DNA from: Dillenia suffruticosa
Taxonomy: Eukaryota; Streptophyta; Magnoliopsida; Dilleniales; Dilleniaceae
Reading direction: 5' to 3'
Length of the DNA stretch: 64,000 nt
Assembly: GCA_033439265.1 (NCBI GenBank)
Contig: JAVTVX010000024.1
Span: 682,001 to 746,000, forward strand
Of this stretch, positions 22,101-31,670 are shown piece after piece. The translations under genes and the position numbers were made by a program. The notes under the pieces are model-generated. The model did no database searches, was not told where the DNA came from, and saw only the letters and a program-made list of their open reading frames with translations. Within the stretch, counting starts at the first letter, position 1, and each line of letters begins with the position of its first letter.

Positions 22101-24188
22101 TCAACGAGAGAGGAGGTGGAATGGAGTCCTTGATTGGAGTGTTTTTTTGGTTGATTTGACGAGTTCATTTACTGACATCTGCTTATCTGTTTAGGTCTCT
22201 CTATTGCTTGGGGATATGAAGGAAATTGGTGGGCATGTCCAAAATGTTCATCTCTATGTCCAGAGTTTGGTATTTTCCCTTGCTGCATCTTTCATTGCTT
22301 ATTTTATTTTATTTTTTTGGGTACTGGACCAATCAGTATCTAGAGTCATGTTTAGACTAATCCGGTCCGAGCTGTCTGGCCCTTTTTAGGGGAGAGTTCT
22401 CCTAACGTTGTTCTTTCCATTCCCAAGATTCGAACCCGAGCCTTGGTTAACAGACTTAGAACCCTTGATTAGGCCAACAGTCTGTTGGTATCTTTCATTG
22501 TTTATATGTCTAGATGATTTGAAATCACCAATATATGCCTGACAACTTGCAATTATTTTCACCTGCATGGCATTCAATTTTGATTTTCTGACTGTAGCTC
22601 TTCTGGTTTTGGAAACATAATTTACTGGTCCTTTTGTTTTAGTGCAGGAGACTAAGCTCAGTAGAATTGAAGGGAAACAGGTACTAAATGGTCAAATTAA
22701 CATGTATTCCATAAATGATTAAATTTCTCAATACTTTCTCATATGGTGACTGGGTTCTTGAAATAGGAACAAACCACTCAAGGTGTAAGTAAGTTAGTTG
22801 GCTATGCATGGCACTTGGAAAACAGTAGGACACTGGAGGTAAGAACCTGTTCAACTCAGTGCACCCAAATCTTGGTCTTATCTGTGTGAAATCACTTTCG
22901 CTAAAGAAACTTTTCATGTAATCTGAAAAGTTGTCCATATTGCTAAGTTTTTCAGATGGCACATAGGAGTTGATATTTAGCTCTGCATGTTTTACCCTGT
23001 GCACCTCAAAATTTTCTATTTGAATGCTGCAGGCATCCCCATCCAGTTCCTCCAGGCAAGCTATTGAACAACCACGGACTACTTCGTCAAGGGTAGATTT
23101 TTTCTTCCCTTTTGGTTTTTATAAAAAGAGCGATCCTTGTGCAGTACTTGACTAATAAAACTGATCAAAGTGTCGTTGGATGATTCCCGTTGGCTAGCTA
23201 TAGCTATGAAAATGGATGAGGCTGTCTATTTGTTTATGTATGCATCCCTGCGTGCTACACATTTAGATTTATGTGTATTTTGTATGAGCATTTATTATTT
23301 GATTGTTTTTGCATATAGATATGGTGGTGTTAGCTACGGTGTTGATACCTCTCATTTTTTTTCTTCTCATTCTTTGCAGTCTGAGTCACTGCCTCCAATG
23401 TTGATGATTGAACCACCTTCTCCCTCTACTGCTAATGGGTCCAGCAAGGTTTACTTTATCCTTTTATCTGAAGGATTTTATTTGATTTATTAGCAATGAA
23501 TGAGAATGGAGTAATTTGAATTTTATTCACGAGTATCTCACACTAGAAGTATTTGCAATGGATTAGAATGTAGTAATTTGCATTTGCCCCATGAGTATCT
23601 GATACTAGTAGTTCTGGTTCTTGCTATATTGTTCTGGTTGATGTCTAGCGTTAGGGATTTGTCTCCATTAACCTCTAAAGCCAAGTTTATCCTCTCTTTA
23701 TGAGTTTATCAATGGAGTGTGGGCTTTTCCTCTCTGTGTTGCTTGAGCTTGGTGTGCTAAGAGGAAAACTTTGTCCACATTAATTCCAACTATTGGCTTG
23801 AATTTCATGCAAACGATGTCTAATCTGATGTTGAATAATGTAAGCTTAAACATTTTTTTATTCATGTATGGTTTTGCTATCAGGTTGTGCAGTCCATGCA
23901 AGACTCCACTTCAGCCTTTGGCCTCAAGGTGGGTTTGCATTGTTTTTAACTCTCCATTTTAATCCATGCATGGAATAGTAGTTGTAAAGTCTTATCAACC
24001 TGTTTCAGGAATTTATTGGAATTTCACCGGCCAATGAGGCATCATCAAGCAGCCCCATGGTTTCAAATGGCAACCATGTTCCAGAAGTAGCTAATGGGTC
24101 TCCAGGTGCTGGTCTATTTGGGAGAGTATCTCGCATAAGCGGATCTTTTCTTTCAAGAACTCGCAGTGCAACCCAGTCATTCAAGTAG
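16135..24188 (+). CDS. DUF1664 family protein
   Basis: Fourteen coding exons give 353 aa in one continuous frame: 16135-16177, 18543-18616, 18996-19073, 19269-19344, 19499-19563, 20371-20472, 22026-22115, 22195-22269, 22648-22680, 22767-22838, 23033-23092, 23380-23448, 23884-23928, 24009-24188. The protein starts MALPLGKLTILVGAGIVGSV, matching the hydrophobic N-terminus of plant DUF1664 proteins. 'GRVSDLTDLFGGAFK' follows at about 25-39. A second hydrophobic segment lies at about 96-111 (GMVIVIVVLGYSYVWW). Residues about 146-236 are the coiled-coil-like core of DUF1664. The C-terminus is Ser/Pro-rich and ends 'SGSFLSRTRSATQSFK'. Biochemical function is unknown to me. Two hydrophobic stretches suggest a membrane protein. 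Intron 6 uses a GC donor (CG|GCAAGT at 20473). Intron 1 carries a hAT element and intron 8 a SINE. Confidence 0.9.
16976..17924. mobile_element. Non-autonomous hAT-superfamily DNA transposon, 949 bp
   Basis: The ends are imperfect 15-bp inverted repeats, TAGGGTTGGCAATTG on the left and CAATTGCTAGTTCTA on the right. They are flanked by a perfect 8-bp target duplication, ACTTCGGC, at 16968-16975 and 17925-17932. An 8-bp duplication and TAG-type termini are hallmarks of hAT elements. Subterminal regions are rich in 'gctcga', 'gagctt' and 'gcccg' words, as usual for subterminal transposase-binding repeats. The middle carries GA/CT microsatellites (17160-17202) and no transposase. Open frames inside it (such as 17027-17458) are low complexity. 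It sits in intron 1 of the DUF1664 gene. Confidence 0.9.
19597..19708 (+). mobile_element. RTE-type LINE 3' tail remnant
   Basis: The stretch 'ctcaaatgatcaactctaaa' + 'atttgagattaaggcttagt' ending in 'ttgctgttgttgttt' resembles the 3' end of the LINE fragment at 29940-30430 and the copy near 61380-61460. A 3' end in TTG repeats is typical of RTE-clade LINEs. It lies in intron 5 of the DUF1664 gene, next to an ATT repeat. Confidence 0.5.
20685..20719. repeat. (GA)n(GT)n compound microsatellite
   Basis: A GA run followed directly by a GT run, in intron 6 of the DUF1664 gene, next to long T tracts. Confidence 0.9.
22303..22489 (-). mobile_element. SINE, family A, with target duplication
   Basis: In reverse orientation the element has an A-rich tail (plus-strand ttttattttatttttttgg), 'ggaccggattagtc' body, a clear box B (GGGTTCGAATCTTGG, reverse of 22417-22437) and a box A-like segment (TGGCCTAATCAAGG). 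Target duplications ATCTTTCATTGCTTAT (22287-22302) and ATCTTTCATTGTTTAT (22490-22505) differ at one base. It lies in intron 8 of the DUF1664 gene and is antisense to it. Confidence 0.85.
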
Positions 24189-24519
24189 TTCATTACGTAG
24201 ATTGCCATTCCTTGCTGTTGTACCTTCTATGGATTGAGTTATATTGGCTTGAGTTATATTATGGAGGCCGCCAGTCACAGGAGGTTGAAGTTTGCCTGAC
24301 GTGAAAAGTGTTCCCAGCCAAATTCATTGGGTGCTGAATTTTGTAGAGATGCATTTTTGGCATGAGGGGTTAAAAGTAGAAGCATTTTTACGTAGCAAAT
24401 GCTTGTTACTCCGTCCCCCCCCCCCTTTTTCCCTTTTTTTTTTTTTTATAATAAATCGGTATTTGGAATTATGGTCTAATTAATTTTGTTTGAATGTTAT
24501 ATGGCTCAATTTAAGGAGG

Positions 24520-24605
24520 AGTTTTTTTAACATAGTTTTTTTTTCTCAAGTTTTGAACTCAAGACATGATTAAGAGACTGTATACATTGGGTTGATTGTT
24601 TGTTG
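24520..24605 (-). mobile_element. Short tRNA-derived SINE fragment
   Basis: A T-rich stretch is followed by 'tcaagttttgaactcaagac', a reverse box B-like motif, and 'gagactgtatacattgggtt', close in form to a tRNA-related SINE head. Only the head and tail are seen. Confidence 0.5.
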
Positions 24606-24888
24606 GTTGTTCCTCTGCATCCATATGAATAATGGGGGTTGATATTTACTGAAAAGGAAAATATAGCAGCTAAATAAACACAATCTAAGGTTCTCTCGAG
24701 TCTACCGACAAATTTGTAGCTCTACCGGGGGAAAAATATATCAAATTTTCTACTTTTACATTTTGTAGTACTTTGCTCTTCAAAAGAAGAAAAAAGCAAA
24801 AGAAAAAAATCCTATAGGGTTCATTTTGAAGGCGGGGGCCCAGAATATGAGGACCAAAACTGCAACCCTTTTGAGCTTCAACAAATAT

Positions 24889-25091
24889 TTTATTTTATTT
24901 TATTTTATCCCGTGGACTTGGTTCACCGTCGATTATTCAGAGTTTTGTTCAGACTAATTTGGGTCGAGTTATTGTAGGGTCTCAATCGGGAGGGAGTTCT
25001 CCCAACGTCGTTTTTGCCCCTATCAAAATTTGAATTCCGATTCTTTGTGTGAGTACTAGTGTCCTTTCTACTAGACCAACAAAACGTTGGT
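24889..25091 (-). mobile_element. SINE, family A
   Basis: On the plus strand: TTTTA-rich tail, 'ttcagactaatttgggtcga', 'gttattgtagggtctcaatc', 'gggagggagttctcccaacg', then a box B-like 'aaaatttgaattccgattct'. Imperfect target duplications, CTTCAAcAAATATTTT-like at about 24876-24890 and CTTCAAtAATTTT at about 25093-25105. Confidence 0.75.
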
Positions 25092-25143
25092 GCTTCAATA
25101 ATTTTCTGGTTGACCTCTCAGAGTCCAAATAAAGTTTTGATCG

Positions 25144-25328
25144 TCTTTTTTTTTTTTGGTATTCATCACCGGTATCGGGACTTTATCTGACTAATTCGGT
25201 TTGAGTATTGTGAGACCCATTTTAGGGTTGGTTTTTTCAAATTCTTTTTTGTCATTCCCATGTTCAAATTTGAAATTTCTGATTAAGAGATAAAATGCCT
25301 GATTATTCAACTTAAAAGAGTTTAGTAA
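25144..25328 (-). mobile_element. SINE, family A, with target duplication
   Basis: A T12 tail, 'ctgactaattcggtttgagt', 'attgtgagacccattttagg', then 'gttcaaatttgaaatttctg' and the tRNA-like 5' end. The 9-bp repeat TTTTGATCG flanks it at 25135-25143 and 25329-25337. Confidence 0.8.
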
Positions 25329-25959
25329 TTTTGATCGATCTCTTAGAGAAAAAAGAAAGAGTCTTACGTAGATATATAGTATGATTGATTAATAATTTGA
25401 TGAACTTTTTAATGGTGAGTTTTAACTCTTTTTTGAAGTTCTTGTAGATAGATCAAGCAAAAAGCAAACATTCCAATTGGCTTTTCCATTAGTATCGACT
25501 CTTTAACCTTCCCTAGTTATCCGTCTTTCCACTTTTTTCTGGGTTATAATTTTGACAAAATAATATAACGTGAAATTAAGTTGGAAGTAATATATCTTTT
25601 CCGTTTCCTTTTTCTTCTGTTTAAAAATTTATATTGTATAGACACTTTTGAAAGTAAGCTGTGCTTTTATTGAAATTGGCACAATAAATTTGTAATTTAT
25701 AATAATATAAATTTTTTTATAATTTTGTTATGTGTTCTGTATTGGTAATTTGCATCCGGGCTCCACCAAAGAATATATAGTTTGATTGGGAGAAATATTC
25801 AAGGTATAGCTGTTCACTTGAGGTTTATTTATTTATTTATTTTTTTACATGACTTATCGGTATCTGATAATCAATTATTTTTTGTTATATAAGATTTGAA
25901 TTTCAGATTACAGGATTGAAAAAGTGGATTGTGACTACTCGGTAGTCTCCTTTGGGACT

Positions 25960-26105
25960 TGGTAATCAATTTTTGGTTCCGACTAATCCGGTTTGATCTA
26001 AAAGTTGGGTTCATTTAAGGAGGAACTCTTTCAATACTTGTTTTTTTATTTTCAGAACTCGAATTCAAAAATTTGGTTAAGAAATCCGGATACCTTTGGT
26101 CACTC
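25960..26105 (-). mobile_element. SINE, family A
   Basis: The blocks 'ttccgactaatccggtttga', 'gggttcatttaaggaggaac' and 'cagaactcgaattcaaaaat' follow the family order. An upstream stretch at 25830-25960 may be a second, older copy. It ends only about 90 bp before the PRIM2 promoter elements. Confidence 0.65.
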
Positions 26106-26195
26106 GAGTTAATAATATTGGCCTTTTTCTACCAAAAAAAATAATAATAATATTGGTCTTTCCTCGTGGTGGGTTTGTGGGTAGTTCGCCTAGTG

Positions 26196-26228
26196 TGGGC
26201 TCGAGCCCATTCGGCCCAGTAAAGCCCA
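26196..26228. promoter_or_regulatory. Cluster of four site II (TGGGCY) elements
   Basis: TGGGCT on the plus strand at 26196-26201, and reverse-strand copies AGCCCA (26204-26209), GGCCCA (26213-26218) and AGCCCA (26223-26228). Site II motifs are TCP-factor sites found in promoters of plant proliferation genes such as PCNA and ribosomal protein genes. They lie 114-146 bp upstream of the PRIM2 start codon. Confidence 0.7.
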
Positions 26229-26240
26229 AGAAATGCGGAA

Positions 26241-26248
26241 TTTCCCGC
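26241..26248. promoter_or_regulatory. E2F-binding site in the PRIM2 promoter
   Basis: TTTCCCGC fits the plant E2F consensus TTTSSCGS exactly. It sits 94 bp upstream of the PRIM2 start codon and next to the site II cluster. E2F control is well known for plant replication genes, so S-phase expression is a reasonable inference. Confidence 0.75.
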
Positions 26249-26324
26249 CATTTTGCGGCGTCGTCCATAAAAGCGCATTTTATTTCACATTTTGCGGTGC
26301 CCGCCCATTTCTTCAAAAAGATTT

Positions 26325-26341
26325 GAGAGAGAGAGAGAGAG
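26325..26341. repeat. (GA)n abutting the PRIM2 start codon
   Basis: GAGAGAGAGAGAGAGAG lies directly before the ATG. It may be a 5' UTR element bound by GAGA-binding (BBR/BPC) factors, which is inference. Confidence 0.8.
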
Positions 26342-29300
26342 ATGGAAATCGTTCGATCTCAGAAGAAAGTTCCGACTACCGTCGACGCCGTTCCGACTAT
26401 ACAACTATACAAATCCGCGCCGGCTCTGGAAGTCAGGCTCGAGGATTTTGAGCAGTTCGCAATTGATCGTCTTCGAGGTATCATTTCAGATCTAAATTCG
26501 AATTACGAATCTAGGGTTTCATTTTGACTGATTTCTACGGTTTTTGGTGTCGATTTGTACCGATCTCTTGCGCACGTCTTTGAATTTCGTGTTAAGCGAT
26601 TTGTTCTTGAAAATGTAGTTCTGAAGGGGATTTCTGATGGATTATCACGAGGGAAAAAGCACGAAGAAATGCAGAAATTGGTAAGATCATTTACAGATGT
26701 TTGATTAGTTACTTTATTTTCCTGTTTGGTTTTGGCTTTCTAATGTTAAAATTGTTGACCATGAAAGGCAACTGATCTTTGGAGAGCAAATATGAGACAT
26801 CCAGACCCATCTGAAGTGATTAACAAGGACATAATCTCACATTTTGTTCTGCGTCTTGTCTATTGCAGAACGTAAGGCTTTGTTCTTCTATCTTTGCAAT
26901 CAGATTTTTCATCTCGTAGTTTTTGTTTCGCATATGTACTTATTAGTTACAAATTATTTATTTGATTTTATTTGGTTAAAAGGGAGGACCTTAGAAAATG
27001 GTTTCTTGCCAATGAAACTGCCCTTTTCCGTTATCGCTTCACCGGGGGAAGTGCTGAAGTTCAGGTATGAGTGAACTCTCTATTTTGATTCTATTTGTTT
27101 TGTTTGATTGAAGTAGATTCTTACTGTTTTGGATGTTCAATCTGATGCTACAGAGGACTCTGATGTCGGAACTAGACATTCCACACAAAGCATTAACCAA
27201 GGCTGAATTTGAGGTACTCATTGATAATGCACAATGGTCTCATGCCTTTAAAAGTTTTAATAACTTATTCAACTTAATCCACCGTGTATCTAGTGCCCAC
27301 TTTTTTATAGATGGATTTTAATCTCTACCTGGTTGTATGTTGCAGAACGCAAAGGATAAATTATCCCAAGTTGCACGTTCCATTAATCAAACAGGTTTGG
27401 TGATTGTTTTAGTTTTTGTTCCTCTGTTAATATTGGGTTCTTAATCTCTGAATATTTTGAGCATGCTGCTCTCTTTAATAAATAGTGTTTTAAGATTTCT
27501 TTATGATATGTAGCTCGTGTACCGAGACATTTCAACCTTAATTATGTGATATGAATCTGTTCAAGGCAACAACATGGGATTGCTAGGGTAGTTAAAGTCA
27601 TTATTGTATGTGGTTAGATGATGCCAAATAATGCTTGTTTTTTGTATCTAGGCTCTTCCACCATTGCTTGAATAGATTTTCACTTTCTTATCTTTTGTAT
27701 AACTCATATAGTACTTGTGAATTTGATATTTAAAATGCATATTAGTAGGTGTAAATTGCATTTTAAATGCAGACTTTGTCTCACATTATCTTCAGCCCTC
27801 TAACATGTTTAATTTTCTTCTTTGCAGCTGATACCACTTTCTTTAAGGTTAGTCTTCCCATATCTTGAGTTTGTGCTCATCTTTATGTTGTGAAATTACA
27901 GAACCATAGGAAGTGAACAGTGCCTGAAATGAGTCAACTGACATTTATGTAATGTATATCTTGAATGACCACTTATAATTGCATCAAACATATAGCTTTT
28001 GTTCAGGTTTGAGATATTATCTGGACTCTATAAAAGTAACAAAATTAACTAGAAAGATGTTTCTGGTCTAGTGAGCTACTTTCTTTTTTCTGGAATAATT
28101 ATTTGACAATAGAGAAGAATATAATAAGTGCACCAAATGAGCAAAAACTATCACAGGCTTTTAGAAGAAAGGAAGAGCACTTTGAGACTATTAAAGTATG
28201 TTTGGCAGGTTATAAAAGACTCTTTTGAAGAAAAAGAAAAAATGAGTCCCACATCTGCTTATTTTACCTTTATGGACTAGCTAGTTTAGAAACACTCTAC
28301 CTTAGCAATCCAAAAGTGGAGAGAGGTGTTAAGTTCCACATTTGCTAACTTCACCTTTATGGAGTGGAATATAAGCCTTAATACTCTTCACCTTAGCAGC
28401 TAGTATTTAAAGTAAGATTCAAGTTTTTTACAATCTAGTCAAGCAACTGGGAGTTTTGGAATATTCTATGCATAAAGCCAAGTATGGGAAATTGTCTAAA
28501 GACATAAAATACTAGTACCTAGTGCAGAGTGCATGGTAAAAGAAGTGCACTTTATATCTTGTTTCTTGCTTATTATGCCAGTTCTTGAATGATGCACAAT
28601 TTAGGAATATTGGCAATACTTCTAGGCCTCTATTAATGTCTGGACTAGGGCTGTTACACGAATCGAGTTGAGTTCGAGCCGCTCAGTCAATGGCTTGACT
28701 CGACTCGAATTTGACTGAGTTCGAGTCGAGTTCATCACGTGTCGAGTCGAGTTTGAGTCATGAAATTTTAGACTCGAAAACTCGACGAGTAGCTCAATTA
28801 TATATATTAATATATATTATATATATGATTATAATATAAAAATAAATTAAAATAAAATATATTAATATATTATAAAATAATCGAGTTTTTGAGCCGTTCA
28901 AGCAATTTGTTATACATTCGAGTTGAGCTCGAGCACTATTATTTACTACTCGTCGAGTTCGAGTCGGGTAAAAAAAATCGAGTTCGAGTTCGAGTTCGAG
29001 AATAGGGGTACTCGGGATCGACTCAGCTCGAATACCCCTAGTCTGGACATAGCTAGGAAAGGGGACCTGATTTCCATATTTACGTTTGTCTTAAAATTTT
29101 CTTCTTAGGCTTCTTTATCATTATCTTTGTAAAGGTACCATTTGAAGAAGTTCCAGATCTTGTTGCTGGTCGCAGAGTCTACATTCACAAAGGGCATGCA
29201 TATGTTGCCATGAATCAGGTGAATATTTTATGCTGTTTGCTTGATATTAAAGTGGTAGCTTTGCCAATCTTATCAGCATTCAACAATTTTGATCAGGTGG

Positions 29301-31619
29301 TTTCACTTCTTGTTACAAAATTTCGAAGTCACCTATCGAAGGCTCTTGTACTTACTAACAGGTCAATAACTGCCCTAATTGTAGTATCACTGTAATTTCT
29401 TTGTTGGCAAGTTCTGCTATGACATAAAATTGGCTTATGCAGTGCATGATTTTGTTATCCTTTCTGATATATGATTCTATTGGTGGGCAGTCTTAGGTGA
29501 TATACGTTTCTTACTGGAGTGCAGACAAACATTCCAGGGATATTATCTGCAGAATTTTAATGTAGTTATGCTTTTACTATGTGGAAAGAATATGCACTAA
29601 CATAGAAGTTAATTAATGTGAAAAATCTTTGAGATTTTTGCTTTTCAAGTTTGTTTTTCAGAAACAATCTTTCAGTTTATTTGCTAACTTGGCCATCTTG
29701 AGACTTGTCTTTTAAATGTCTTGTGGTGTTTTGGCCAGGCAATTCCCTCAACTTTGTCCCTTGTTTAGCCAGAACTGCTTACCAGGATCCTTTCATTATC
29801 AAATCTCTCATAAAGCTTGATTTAGGTCTCTAATATGCCACGGGTTAAGCTTTTGATTGGTGCTATGTAAATCTTGTTGTAAGACATCATTAACCCTCAA
29901 ACCCTACCATTTGCAAGGATGTATAAATTTTCTTGTTTGCATAGTTTCATGAAGAGATTCGTAATAAGTTGAGAGTTAGTTCAATTGTAGAAAAAATACG
30001 AGAGTGTCGTCTGAGGTGGTTTGGGCATGTGCAAAGAAGATCCAAAGATGCACTGGTTAGGAGAACCGAGAACTTAAATATAGGAGATTTAGTAAAACGT
30101 AGAGGTAGATTGCTGAAAACTTGGATACAAGTTATTCGCAAAGATATGGAAGCTAAGGGTTTAGAAGAGAAGATGGTCTTGGATGGATAGAAATGGATGG
30201 CGTAGAAGAATCAGTATAAATTAAATCAATATATTTTAGATATTTATTTATTGATTTATTGATTTATTTTTATTTTTATTTTATTTTATTTCATTTCATA
30301 TTTATTTATATATATATTTTATTTTTTATTTCTTTATTTCACTTTTCTTTTTTCTATCTTTTTCAAATTTGTCTTTCAAATGGCCGATCCCAAATATTGT
30401 GACTAATGTTTAGTTTGTTGTTGTTGCATAGTTCCATGATCATGGAAATTAAAGGGACAGACTTTGTCTAGATTCTCAAAAAATCATAAAATGTTGGTTC
30501 TGGTTGCAGAAAATGGACATCTGCAGTAAAAGAGCAAGAGAAGGATCGCCTCAGTCCAGTAAGTAATGGATGTTAGACATGTACTTGAGAGGTTCTCATC
30601 TTGATGCCTGACAGTTTCTCCTACTTTGCTTTGTCCAGATTGTTGAAGCTCTTTGCACAAGTTATTTAGGTCCTGATTATTCACAGGTATATCATTACCC
30701 TTCATGAGTTCATTAACAGCTGCAAGACTACCGACTTTTGCATGATGCACCAAATTTGTCGTCGTCGTTGTTGTTATGTCTTTTTTTTTTTCCAAATCTT
30801 TCTTGTTCTTCTGCAGCCTAGGGAACTTGCAGAGATGTCAATAAAAGACATTGATCAAGTTGCTAAAACTTCATTTCCTTTGTGCATGCGCCACCTCTTT
30901 GAGAAGGTATTGTGTTTTTTTATCCTTTTCTTGGAATCAGTTAGAGTTATTTTGATCCTCCAAAGTCAGTTTAAATTTCCTATACTGATGCACTTTTTTT
31001 GCTTGCTTTTACTATTACATATTCTTACGTGTCCATCTTTCTTAAATTACTGCTGCTTTTGTGCAGCTGAGAGAAGATCATCATTTAAAGCATGGCGGCA
31101 GAATGCAATTAGGTCTCTTCCTCAAGGTGATTTCCTATTCTTAGCCCATCTCTTTCTCTAGTTGGAGTGTACATATGCATTTTTACATCCCAATAATTAT
31201 CTGTAATATATCAGCATCTGAAACAGTATAGATATATGGTTGGAATTGTCAGATGCAAGCTTCTGTATGAGCTCTTCTTCCATTCTGGAAGCTCCTGCCT
31301 TTGTGCGCTAAAACCACTCAATGGATTCTCTGCTCTGAATTGAGCTGCCTCCTTTATGTAAACCTTAGAGACATGCATAAATGTTTCTTCAAAACTTCTA
31401 TTATGTTTGTTCACTATCATGAAGAATTATGTTAACATCATGTTCACAGAATTTAATGTTTTGCAAGTCATTGTTTGTATATTTCACATGCATTGTGCAT
31501 TTATTACTGATGGGCAATTGGACATATTTTTGAATCAAGTTATGTACGACCAGCAGTAAATTATGTTGAAAATTTTGTCCTCATGACCTCTTTAGTTAGA
31601 CTATTCATTTTGTTTACTT

Positions 31620-31670
<51 letters not shown>

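Larger units (their letters stand above)
24189..26195. other. Intergenic spacer dense in SINEs
   Basis: About 2 kb between the DUF1664 stop and the PRIM2 promoter. The first part probably holds the DUF1664 3' UTR. Four reverse-oriented SINE copies, listed separately, take up much of the rest. No coding region was seen. Confidence 0.7.

Noticed and set aside
22417-22437. Box B (GGGTTCGAATCTTGG) suggesting a tRNA gene
   Set aside because: Flanking sequence does not fold as a tRNA, lacks a full cloverleaf and carries a SINE body and tail with target duplications.
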